Origin: JBDHZK01 sp039811865
GTDB taxonomy: Bacteria; Actinomycetota; Actinomycetes; Propionibacteriales; Propionibacteriaceae
Direction of reading: 5' to 3'
Assembly (NCBI GenBank): GCA_039811865.1
Contig: JBDHZK010000081.1
Location: 1 to 12,069, forward strand
Length of the DNA stretch: 12,069 nucleotides
This document shows positions 6,914-12,069 of this stretch, in pieces. The position numbers and the translations under genes were made by a program. How positions within the stretch are numbered: position 1 is the first letter of the stretch; each line of letters opens with the position of its first letter. The notes beneath the pieces are model-generated. The model was given only the letters and a program-made list of their open reading frames with translations, had not been told where the DNA came from and ran no database searches.

Positions 6914-6939
6914 AGGGATCCGAAAGCCGATCGGTCCTT
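6914..6939 (+). terminator. Weak candidate terminator hairpin after the polymerase gene
   Basis: Positions 6914-6923 and 6931-6939 can pair as a 9-bp stem containing one bulged T (6919) and one G-T pair, around a 7-base loop, starting 27 bases after the stop. A second small hairpin, CTCGG/CCGAG, lies at 6943-6960. Neither has a real T-run. They could end the HAD-polymerase transcript, but the evidence is weak. Confidence 0.3.
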
Positions 6940-6967
6940 GATCTCGGCGAAGGGTCCGAGCCCCAAC

Positions 6968-6979
6968 CGCCGCACGTTT
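6968..6979 (+). repeat. Third copy of the intergenic 12-mer CGCCGCACGTTT
   Basis: This 12-mer is identical to 5218-5229 and is the exact reverse complement of 5152-5163. All three copies are intergenic. Here it abuts the PafBC-like box, sharing T6979, and its CGCCG forms a 5-bp dyad with CGGCG at 6983-6987. It ends 28 bases before the methyltransferase ATG. Confidence 0.55.
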
Positions 6980-7001
6980 TGTCGGCGCCCCCGGGTAGGT
7001 T
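6979..7001 (+). promoter_or_regulatory. PafBC/RecA-NDp-like DNA-damage promoter, leaderless
   Basis: TTGTCGGCG (6979-6987), then exactly 8 bases, then TAGGTT (6996-7001). The mycobacterial DNA-damage promoter recognised with PafBC is tTGTCRGTG-N8-TAnnnT (quoted from memory), so the upstream box agrees at 8 of 9 positions, with C for T at position 8, and both spacing and -10 pattern agree fully. The -10 lies 12 to 7 bases before the ATG at 7008, so the start site would be the A of the start codon. No usual -35 or ribosome site is present, which fits an activator-dependent leaderless promoter. Confidence 0.55.
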
Positions 7002-7007
7002 CGCCGC

Positions 7008-7769
7008 ATGGGGATCGAGACCTCCGCACTGGCCGCAAGCTTCGACGACGCGGCGAAGGTCTATGCCGCCGCGCGCCCCGGCTACCCCGCTGACGCCGTC
7101 GACTGGCTCGTCCCAAGCACGGCCCAAGACGTCCTCGACCTGGGCGCCGGCACCGGCAAGTTCACGCAGGCGCTGGTTCGCCCCGGGCGGGTCGTCACCG
7201 CCGTAGATCCGTCGCCCAAGATGCTGGCCGAGTTGGCCGCTCGCCTGCCCGAGGTCCGGACGGTTGTCGGCTCGGCCGAACGCATCGGCGTCCCGGACGC
7301 CAGCGCCGACGTGGTGACGGTCGCACAGGCCTGGCACTGGTTCGACCCGGGGCCCGCGTCCGCCCAGGTCGCGCGTGTGCTGCGTCCACACGGGCGGTTG
7401 GCGCTGGTGTGGAACATGCGCGACGAGTCCGTTGGCTGGGTCGCCGGGCTGACTCGAATCCTCGCCAAGTTCGGCGACGACGGCGCCGGACGACACGGCC
7501 ACGTCGAGCACGACCCCAAGGCCGGGCCGGAGTTCGGATCACGACAGCGGTACGTCACGTCCTGGAGCCAACCGATGACCCTCCCAGGGTTGCTCGACCT
7601 GGTCGCCTCGCGCAGCTACGCCATCGTCCTCCCGCCGAAGCGGCGCACCATGTTGTTGGACGCCGTGGCCGACCTCGTCGCCGCCCACCCCGATCTTCGG
7701 GGACGAGAGACGTTCGACCTGCCCTACGTCACCTATTGCTACGCCTTCGAGCGCTTGGAGGAGCGATGA
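7008..7769 (+). CDS. Class I SAM-dependent methyltransferase (Methyltransf_11 type)
   Basis: A 253-residue soluble enzyme of the seven-strand SAM methyltransferase fold. Motif I is VLDLGAGTGKFT (42-53), the acidic ribose-binding position is Asp67 in AVDPSPKML, and DVVTVAQAWHWF (101-112) is the post-motif strand; WHWF is common in a group of small-molecule methyltransferases of unknown substrate. The opening SFDDAAKVYAAARPGYP is typical for that group and supports ATG7008 as the start. There is no ribosome site; a -10 box at the leaderless distance precedes the gene. Its stop overlaps the next start as ATGA, so it shares a transcript with the sulfurtransferase. The substrate is not predictable. 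Confidence 0.87.
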   Translation: MGIETSALAASFDDAAKVYAAARPGYPADAVDWLVPSTAQDVLDLGAGTGKFTQALVRPGRVVTAVDPSPKMLAELAARLPEVRTVVGSAERIGVPDASADVVTVAQAWHWFDPGPASAQVARVLRPHGRLALVWNMRDESVGWVAGLTRILAKFGDDGAGRHGHVEHDPKAGPEFGSRQRYVTSWSQPMTLPGLLDLVASRSYAIVLPPKRRTMLLDAVADLVAAHPDLRGRETFDLPYVTYCYAFERLEER

Positions 7770-8590
7770 TCCCGCCGGTCGTGACCTGGGCGGACGTCCC
7801 CGCCGCCGCCGTCATCGCCGATTGCCGCTGGTACCTGGACGGGCGCTCAGGTCGCGCCGAGTACGAGGCGGGGCACGCCCCGGGCGCCGTCTTCGTCGAC
7901 CTGGACACCGCCCTGGCGGCTCCGCCGAGCCGCGAAGGCGGACGACACCCCCTGCCGCCCCCGGACGTATTCGCCGCAGCCATGACCCGGATCGGCGTCA
8001 CCGACGGGACGACCGTTGTCGCCTACGACGACGCCGGCGGCGCCATCGCTGCCCGCCTGGTGTGGCTGCTTCGCGCTCTCGGTGAGGAGGCCGCCCTGCT
8101 GGACGGCGGGCTGGCCGCTTTCCCGGGGACGCTGCGCAGCGGCCCGCTCTCAGACCACGCCCAGGTCCTCAGGCCAGGGGCGTTCACCCCGCGCCCGTGG
8201 CCGGCCGAACGCCTCGCCACGATCGACGACGCGACCGATCGTTCGAACGTTGTATTGGACGCGCGTCCGCCGCAGCGCTACCGCGGCGAGGTGGAGCCGG
8301 TCGACGCGCGTCCCGGACACATCCCCGGGGCTCTCAATGCCCCCACTGCAGACAACCTCACCACTGGGCAGCGCTTCGAAACGCCCGACCGCCTGCGGCG
8401 GCGTTTCGCGGGGCTGGGCATCGACGACGCCGGCAAAGTCGTCTCCTCATGCGGGTCCGGCGTGACCGCTTGCCACAATCTGTTGGCTCTGGAGCGGGCG
8501 GGGCTGGGGATCGGCCGCCTGTACCCGGGGTCGTGGTCGGCCTACGCGGCCACGGACCACCCCGCCGCCACCGGTGACGCGCCGGGCTGA
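7766..8590 (+). CDS. Sulfurtransferase with two rhodanese domains, 3-mercaptopyruvate type (SseA-like)
   Basis: Moves sulfane sulfur from 3-mercaptopyruvate (or thiosulfate) to thiols or cyanide. The 274-residue length matches SseA (about 281). The N-terminal rhodanese domain (about 5-125) has the inactive YDDAGG loop. The C-terminal domain (about 155-265) has RPPQRYRGEVEPVDARPGHIPGA and the active-site loop CGSGVTA with nucleophile Cys229. The CGSGVT loop marks the mercaptopyruvate branch, whereas thiosulfate enzymes usually have CRKGVT, so the substrate call rests on this. ATG7766 overlaps the methyltransferase stop and has GGAGG at 7757-7761, four bases before it. Its 3' end contains the -35 element of the next gene's candidate promoter. 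Confidence 0.9.
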   Translation: MIPPVVTWADVPAAAVIADCRWYLDGRSGRAEYEAGHAPGAVFVDLDTALAAPPSREGGRHPLPPPDVFAAAMTRIGVTDGTTVVAYDDAGGAIAARLVWLLRALGEEAALLDGGLAAFPGTLRSGPLSDHAQVLRPGAFTPRPWPAERLATIDDATDRSNVVLDARPPQRYRGEVEPVDARPGHIPGALNAPTADNLTTGQRFETPDRLRRRFAGLGIDDAGKVVSSCGSGVTACHNLLALERAGLGIGRLYPGSWSAYAATDHPAATGDAPG

Positions 8591-8602
8591 GCCCGCTACG
8601 GT
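8574..8602 (+). promoter_or_regulatory. Sigma70-type leaderless promoter for the nitroreductase-like gene
   Basis: GTGACG (8574-8579, 4 of 6 to TTGACA), a 17-base spacer, then TACGGT (8597-8602, TANNNT). The -10 ends 6 bases before the ATG at 8609, so transcription would start on the ATG itself. The -35 lies within the 3' end of the sulfurtransferase gene. There is no ribosome site before 8609. Confidence 0.5.
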
Positions 8603-8608
8603 TTCACC

Positions 8609-9073
8609 ATGGCAACCAGGGAGCCCAGCCGCCTGATCAAGGCGTTGAGCCAAATGCCCTCGCTGTTGCTGCATTCGCCGCTGCATTTCCTCCTCGGCGA
8701 ACACTTCGGCGAACTAGCCTTTCTCGGCCGCAAGACCGGCAACAAGTACACCCGGACCATCGCGTTCTTGCGCGAGGGAGACGTCCTGCTGCTGTCGACC
8801 GGCGCACGCTGGTGGCGCAACTTCGTCCCGGCCGCGGACGTCCGCGTCCTCACCGGACGGCGCTGGCTGGACGGCGTGGCCAGCGTCGTCGATGACCGCG
8901 AGGAGGCCGAGGAGATCTTGTTGCGAGTCTCCAACGGCATCCGCGGCTACCACCGGGCGACCCGTCAGGCCCGATCTGCGGCGGGGGTGTCGATGAGCCA
9001 GGTCATCCGCTCCCTTGACGAGGGCCGCAAGGTGATCAGGATCGAACTCACCGGCACCAGCACGAGGGACTGA
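8609..9073 (+). CDS. Deazaflavin (F420)-dependent nitroreductase-family protein
   Basis: A 154-residue small split-barrel protein resembling the F420H2-dependent quinone/nitro-reductase family (DDN type, PF04075). The core ELAFLGRKTGNKYTRTIAFLREGDVLLLSTG (about 35-65) corresponds to the family's TTxGRKSGxxRxTPL...dGd.lvvvas stretch, and WWRNF (68-72) to the W.xNL segment. The usual NPxV after it is degenerate (AADVRV). The N-terminal 30 residues are hydrophobic and may associate with the membrane, as reported for DDN. fgd lies about 1.5 kb away on the other strand and would supply F420H2. The substrate is unknown. The stop is one base before the next ATG, so the two genes are coupled. Confidence 0.65.
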   Translation: MATREPSRLIKALSQMPSLLLHSPLHFLLGEHFGELAFLGRKTGNKYTRTIAFLREGDVLLLSTGARWWRNFVPAADVRVLTGRRWLDGVASVVDDREEAEEILLRVSNGIRGYHRATRQARSAAGVSMSQVIRSLDEGRKVIRIELTGTSTRD

Positions 9074-9074
9074 A

Positions 9075-9686
9075 ATGGCCAACCATCCCGTCGTTACCCT
9101 CTACGAATCGGCCGGCTCGGGAGCCGACGTGATCGGCCCGATGCTGGCCAAGGCGCTCAGGGTGCCCTTCGTGGATCAGCGCCTTTCGCCTCAGGCGATC
9201 CACGAGGCCACGTCCGGGAAGCCGCGAGAGACGTGGCTGGCCACGCTGCTGAATCGGCTGGGCAGCACGGGGGCCGGCTTCGAGGAGTCCAGTGACGCCC
9301 AGAACGCCGCGGACTACGAACTGATCGAGCGCAACACCCACGAGGTCCATGAGGCGGTTGCCCAGGGAGCGGTGATTCTGGGTTGGAACTCCACGATCGT
9401 CTTGGCCGGACGTCCCAACACCCTGCACGTCAAGCTCGAGGGCGATGTTCACGACCGGATGCTGCGCTTGGCGCGAACCGGCGGCATCACCCCGGACGTG
9501 GCGATGAAGCGGCAGGTTCGTGAAGACCTGAGCCGCGCCGAGATCGCGCAGCGCCTCTACCACTGGGACCCGCGCCTGACCACGTCCTTCGACCTGTGCC
9601 TGAACACCAGCCGCTTCGACCCCGAGACGTGCGTGGCGATCATCTTGGACGCCCTGGGTCGTCCGATCCCCGAGCGCGAGCGCTGA
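9075..9686 (+). CDS. Cytidylate-kinase-like P-loop protein
   Basis: A 203-residue protein with the layout of the Cytidylate_kin2 family (PF13189). The N-terminal strand and loop VTLYESAGSGADVIGPMLAKAL (7-28) sit where the family has its GSGG nucleotide-binding loop. Next come PFVDQRLSPQAI, an E..T.E....AVAQGAVILGWNSTIVL region (85-110), LHVKLEGDVHDRMLRL (117-132), a VREDLSRAEIAQRLYHWDP helix, and FDLCLNTSRFD near the end. The family's common VGRGA is GWNST here, so a key Arg is missing and the nucleotide specificity, or activity, may differ. GAGGGA at 9064-9069, five bases before ATG9075, is a good ribosome site. The role is unknown; other members are mostly annotated from sequence only. Confidence 0.7.
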   Translation: MANHPVVTLYESAGSGADVIGPMLAKALRVPFVDQRLSPQAIHEATSGKPRETWLATLLNRLGSTGAGFEESSDAQNAADYELIERNTHEVHEAVAQGAVILGWNSTIVLAGRPNTLHVKLEGDVHDRMLRLARTGGITPDVAMKRQVREDLSRAEIAQRLYHWDPRLTTSFDLCLNTSRFDPETCVAIILDALGRPIPERER

Positions 9687-9718
9687 ACCGCTCGGGTTCA
9701 AACCTGCGCTCCCGCCCA

Positions 9719-9736
9719 GGGCTGAGCGGTCAGCCC
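9719..9736. terminator. Bidirectional hairpin between convergent genes
   Basis: GGGCTGA and TCAGCCC form a perfect 7-bp GC-rich stem with the tetraloop GCGG, in the gap between the plus-strand kinase-like gene (stop at 9686) and the minus-strand oxidoreductase. It overlaps the latter's stop codon (9732-9730). A second weak hairpin, TGAACC/GGTTCA (9684-9700), covers the other gene's stop. There is no T-run. Confidence 0.5.
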
Positions 9737-10503
9737 AAACGAGAATCGCGCCACTTCACCCAGGCCGCTACCCGGCCCAGTTCGTAGTCGGGACCGCTGA
9801 CCCCGAGGGTGAACAGGGTCACGCCCTGGTCGACCAAACCGTCCGCGAACTCTCCCGGCGTGCCCTGGACGCCGAGCGAGATCTCGATCTCGGACATGTC
9901 CCGACCGACCGCTTCACAGTGGCCGGCCAAGACGCCGAGCTTGTGGCCGAGCGCCGAACTGCCGAAGCTGTGCCAGATGTCGGCATGCTTGGCGACCAGC
10001 CGCAGGGTCTTCTTCTCCCCACCCCCGCCGATCAGGACCGGGATCTTGCGGGTCGGCGGCGGGTTCAGCTTGGCCCACCGCTGCTCGATCCGCGGCAGGG
10101 CGTCGCGCAGATCGTCCAGGCGGCTACCCACGGTGCCGAAGTCGTAGCCGTAGGCGTCATAGTCCTTCTCGAACCAGCCGGAGCCGATGCCGAGGATGAG
10201 CCGGCCGTCGCTGATGTGGTCGACCGTACGGGCCATGTCGGCCAGCAGATCGGGGTTGCGATAGCTGTTGCACGTGACCAGCGCGGCGATCTGGACCCGG
10301 CGGGTTTGCTCCGCCCAGGCGCCGAGCATCGTCCAGCATTCGAAGTGCTTACCGTCGGGATCGCCGGTGAGGGGGAAGAAGTGGTCCCAGTTGAAGACGA
10401 CATCGACGCCGAGGTCCTCGGCGGCGGCGAGTGCGTCTCGGATCTGGCGGTAGTCGGCGTGCTGGGGCTGCAACTGCACCCCGATGCGGATCGGGCGGGT
10501 CAT
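9730..10503 (-). CDS. LLM-class F420-dependent oxidoreductase
   Basis: A 257-residue TIM-barrel protein of the bacterial luciferase-like family. Visible features: RIGVQLQPQ strand 1, GVDVVFNWDHFFPLTGD (32-48) with the Asp40-His41 pair, RRVQIAALVTCNSYRNPDLLADMARTVDHISDGRLILGIGSGW (68-110), which is the signature core of these enzymes, and PVLIGGGGEKKTLRLVAKHAD (155-175), the phosphate-binding strand and loop. At 257 residues it is shorter than most (about 280-340), like the compact Rv1855c-type members, an assignment made from memory. It probably uses F420 rather than FMN, given the family and the adjacent fgd. Substrate unknown. ATG10503 lacks a ribosome site but has TAACAT at the leaderless -10 position. 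It lies 53 bases downstream of fgd on the same strand. Confidence 0.87.
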   Translation of the reverse strand: MTRPIRIGVQLQPQHADYRQIRDALAAAEDLGVDVVFNWDHFFPLTGDPDGKHFECWTMLGAWAEQTRRVQIAALVTCNSYRNPDLLADMARTVDHISDGRLILGIGSGWFEKDYDAYGYDFGTVGSRLDDLRDALPRIEQRWAKLNPPPTRKIPVLIGGGGEKKTLRLVAKHADIWHSFGSSALGHKLGVLAGHCEAVGRDMSEIEISLGVQGTPGEFADGLVDQGVTLFTLGVSGPDYELGRVAAWVKWRDSRLG

Positions 10504-10509
10504 GGCGTC

Positions 10510-10515
10510 ATGTTA
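10510..10515 (-). promoter_or_regulatory. Candidate -10 box for leaderless transcription of the LLM oxidoreductase
   Basis: On the minus strand, TAACAT (10515-10510) lies 12 to 7 bases before the ATG at 10503 and fits TANNNT. No good -35 is present 16-18 bases upstream. It suggests the gene is transcribed from its own start inside the 53-base gap after fgd, in addition to any fgd readthrough. Confidence 0.45.
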
Positions 10516-10556
10516 GGAGACCGACGCTCGTGGACGTCCTCGGGTGCGCCGCCGTT

Positions 10557-11576
10557 CTACCCTCCGGAACGCGCGCCCTCGGGCTTGGAGAGTTGTTCCA
10601 TCAGATCCTCGGCGACGACTCGCAGGAAGCGCTCCTGCTTTGCCCCGGGCCCGTGCAGCACGAGATGGTTGAACCCCATCGAGATGTAGTCGCGCAACTG
10701 CGGCACCACGTCCTCGGGGGACGACCCGACGATCCAGCGCCTGGCGACCTGATCGAGGGGAAGCGCGTCGGCGGCCGCCGCCATCTCAACCGGGTCGTGC
10801 AGGTTCTGCTTTTGCTCCGGCGAGAGCGAAAGCGGGGCCCAGAACCGGGTATTCTCCAGCGCCTTCTTGGGGTTGCGGTCGTAGGAGAGCTTGATCTCGA
10901 TCATCCGGTCGAACCGCTCGGGTTTGGTCGCGCGTGCGTCCAGTCCTTCTTGAACGGCCGGGAGAAGCGTGTCGACGTAGAGTTCACGGCCCTTTCCGGA
11001 GGTGCAGATGAAGCCGTCCCCGGCCCGTCCGGCGTAGCGCGCGACCATCGGACCGCCCGCGGCGATCAAGATCGGGACGCTCTTGCCAGGCTTGTCGTAG
11101 ATGGTCGCGTTGTGCGTGTTGTAATACTCGCCCTCGAACGTGACGCGATCCTCACGCCACAGCTGACGGATCAGGCGGACGGCCTCCCGCAGACGTGCGA
11201 AGCGCTCTCGGGTCTCGGGCCAGCCGATGCCCGCGGCGACCTCGTTGAGGGCCTCCCCGGTGCCGACCCCCAGCACGATCCGCCCCGGGTAGAGCGCCCC
11301 CAAGGTCGCAAACATTTGCGCCACCACCGTCGGGTGGTACCGGAGCGTGGGCGTCAGGACGGACGTCCCCAACTGGATCCGGCGCGTGCGGGCACCCACG
11401 TGCGCCATCCATGCGACGGCGTTGGGCGCGTGCCCACCGACGTGCCGCCAGGGCTGGAAGTGATCTGAGATGGTGACCGAGTCGAAGCCAAGATCGTCGG
11501 CCAGCACGGCGTAATCCGCGAGCTCTCGCGGACCGAACTGTTCGGCCGACGCCTTGTAACCAATCTTGACCGGCAT
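10557..11576 (-). CDS. fgd: F420-dependent glucose-6-phosphate dehydrogenase
   Basis: Oxidises glucose 6-phosphate to 6-phosphogluconolactone while reducing F420 to F420H2, the main source of reduced F420 in mycobacteria and relatives. The 339 residues compare with 336 in M. tuberculosis Fgd1, and the opening (GYKASAEQFGPREL) and later stretches (SDHFQPWRHVGGHAP, LGTSVLTPTLRY, LGVGTGEALNE, YAGRAGDGFICTSGKG, NTRFWAPLSLSPEQK, ADALPLDQ.A.RWIV) follow it closely. His39, Trp43 and Glu108 match its catalytic His40, Trp44 and Glu109. Lys195, Lys256 and Arg280 match the glucose-6-phosphate phosphate-binding Lys198, Lys259 and Arg283, which separates Fgd from other luciferase-like F420 enzymes. GGGAG at 11588-11584, seven bases before ATG11576, is a good ribosome site. 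It is divergent from the cupin gene. Confidence 0.95.
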   Translation of the reverse strand: MPVKIGYKASAEQFGPRELADYAVLADDLGFDSVTISDHFQPWRHVGGHAPNAVAWMAHVGARTRRIQLGTSVLTPTLRYHPTVVAQMFATLGALYPGRIVLGVGTGEALNEVAAGIGWPETRERFARLREAVRLIRQLWREDRVTFEGEYYNTHNATIYDKPGKSVPILIAAGGPMVARYAGRAGDGFICTSGKGRELYVDTLLPAVQEGLDARATKPERFDRMIEIKLSYDRNPKKALENTRFWAPLSLSPEQKQNLHDPVEMAAAADALPLDQVARRWIVGSSPEDVVPQLRDYISMGFNHLVLHGPGAKQERFLRVVAEDLMEQLSKPEGARSGG

Positions 11577-11688
11577 GAGTTAGCTCCCTTGTCGCGCCAC
11601 AGTTGCTTGCCCCTGGGCCCCCAAGCTATCGGCTGCGAGGAGATCTAAGGTAGGGACTACGAGTCCGGCAGATAGACGAGGGGTTACC
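11577..11688. promoter_or_regulatory. Divergent fgd/cupin intergenic region
   Basis: These 112 bases separate two divergent genes and must hold both promoters. For the cupin, TAAGGT at 11646-11651 fits TANNNT, and GAGGGG at 11678-11683, five bases before ATG11689, is its ribosome site. For fgd, TAGCTT on the minus strand (11631-11626) fits TANNNT, and GGGAG is the ribosome site. GGACT-ACG-AGTCC at 11654-11666 is a perfect 5-bp-arm dyad between the candidate promoters and could be a small operator. No convincing -35 boxes. Confidence 0.35.
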
Positions 11689-12027
11689 ATGCCGACCACA
11701 CCGCGCAGCGAATCCCGGGCCGAGGTGGGCGTCGCCGCCGCCTTGCCGATCAGCCCGGACGCGACCGCGTCCCGTGTCCTGGTCAACAACGACCTGCTCC
11801 GCGTCGTGACGTTCGCAATGGACGCCGGCCAGGAGTTGACGGACCACTCCTCGCCCCGGGCGGTCATCGTGCAGATGCTGGCTGGCACGCTCACCTTCAC
11901 CGTCGGCAGCACCCGGTACGAACTTGTCGCCGGCGACGTGATCTACCTGGCCCCGGGCGAGCGGCACGCGGTCGTGGCGACCAGCGCCTGCCGCTTCGCC
12001 CTCGTGCTGGTGGACGCCCCGGCTTGA
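11689..12027 (+). CDS. Small single-domain cupin protein
   Basis: A 112-residue protein with one cupin_2 beta-barrel. Motif 1 is G47...H53...Q62...G66 (LTDHSSPRAVIVQMLAGTL): only one His of the usual HxH pair is present and the Glu is replaced by Gln. Motif 2 is AGDVIYLAPGERHAV (81-95) with Pro89-Gly90 and His93. With two His and no Glu, metal binding may be altered or lost, so a sensor or binding role is as likely as an enzyme. GAGGGG five bases before the ATG supports the start. It is divergent from fgd; whether the two are functionally linked is unknown. The last 42 bases of the window after its stop contain no feature I can support. Confidence 0.8.
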   Translation: MPTTPRSESRAEVGVAAALPISPDATASRVLVNNDLLRVVTFAMDAGQELTDHSSPRAVIVQMLAGTLTFTVGSTRYELVAGDVIYLAPGERHAVVATSACRFALVLVDAPA

Positions 12028-12069
12028 GCCGTCGTCCCGGGCAGGCTCGGGCTCGGCCCTCGCCGGGCG

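Noticed and set aside
7409..7765. Upstream extension of the sulfurtransferase frame
   Set aside because: It lies inside the methyltransferase, is Arg-rich, and ATG7766 has GGAGG and normal family length.
10431..11468. Plus-strand open frame (345 codons) opposite fgd
   Set aside because: Shadow of fgd; the minus-strand product matches Fgd1 along its whole length.
11589..11611. PafBC-like box TTGTCGCGC upstream of the cupin
   Set aside because: Only 6 of 9 positions match and no TANNNT is present at the required spacing.
12028..12069. GC-rich inverted repeats after the cupin gene as a terminator
   Set aside because: Short pairings such as CCCGG/CCGGG occur, but the window ends within them and none is clearly better than chance at this GC content.

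Overview
The window is high-GC DNA with short intergenic gaps, strong GC preference at third codon positions, GGAGG-type ribosome sites next to apparently leaderless genes, and a clear coenzyme F420 gene (fgd). This points to an actinobacterium. A complete anaerobic glpABC set together with F420 enzymes fits a facultative or anaerobic Propionibacteriaceae-type lineage, but that family-level placement is inference. I find 13 protein genes and no tRNA, rRNA, CRISPR array, insertion sequence or phage gene.

Region 1 (1-4330): a regulatory leader with an inverted repeat over a candidate promoter, then glpA-glpB-glpC with overlapping stop and start codons, ended by a perfect 14-bp hairpin. Together they encode the three-subunit anaerobic sn-glycerol-3-phosphate dehydrogenase, which feeds electrons from glycerol 3-phosphate to the quinone pool. 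Region 2 (4333-5265): a convergent gene for a secreted lipoprotein with a DUF6636-like domain, then a 225-bp divergent intergenic region unusually rich in dyads (a 26-bp palindrome and a pair of 19-bp inverted repeats).

Region 3 (5266-9686), all on +: a HAD phosphatase coupled to a stand-alone LigD-type polymerase/primase domain; a methyltransferase coupled to a 3-mercaptopyruvate-type sulfurtransferase; and a deazaflavin (F420)-type nitroreductase coupled to a cytidylate-kinase-like protein. The methyltransferase promoter closely resembles the RecA-NDp/PafBC DNA-damage promoter, with exact spacing and its -10 box at the leaderless position. A 12-bp core found in the upstream inverted repeat recurs directly beside it.

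Region 4 (9719-12069): a compact bidirectional hairpin, two minus-strand luciferase-like flavin-fold genes (an F420-dependent oxidoreductase and fgd, F420-dependent glucose-6-phosphate dehydrogenase), and a divergent small cupin. Fgd would supply reduced F420 to the neighbouring F420-type oxidoreductases, so the right half reads as a loose F420 redox neighbourhood. The most unusual signals are regulatory: the PafBC-like promoter, the repeated intergenic 12-mer with its inverted pair, and a run of genes with TANNNT exactly 12 to 7 bases before the start codon.
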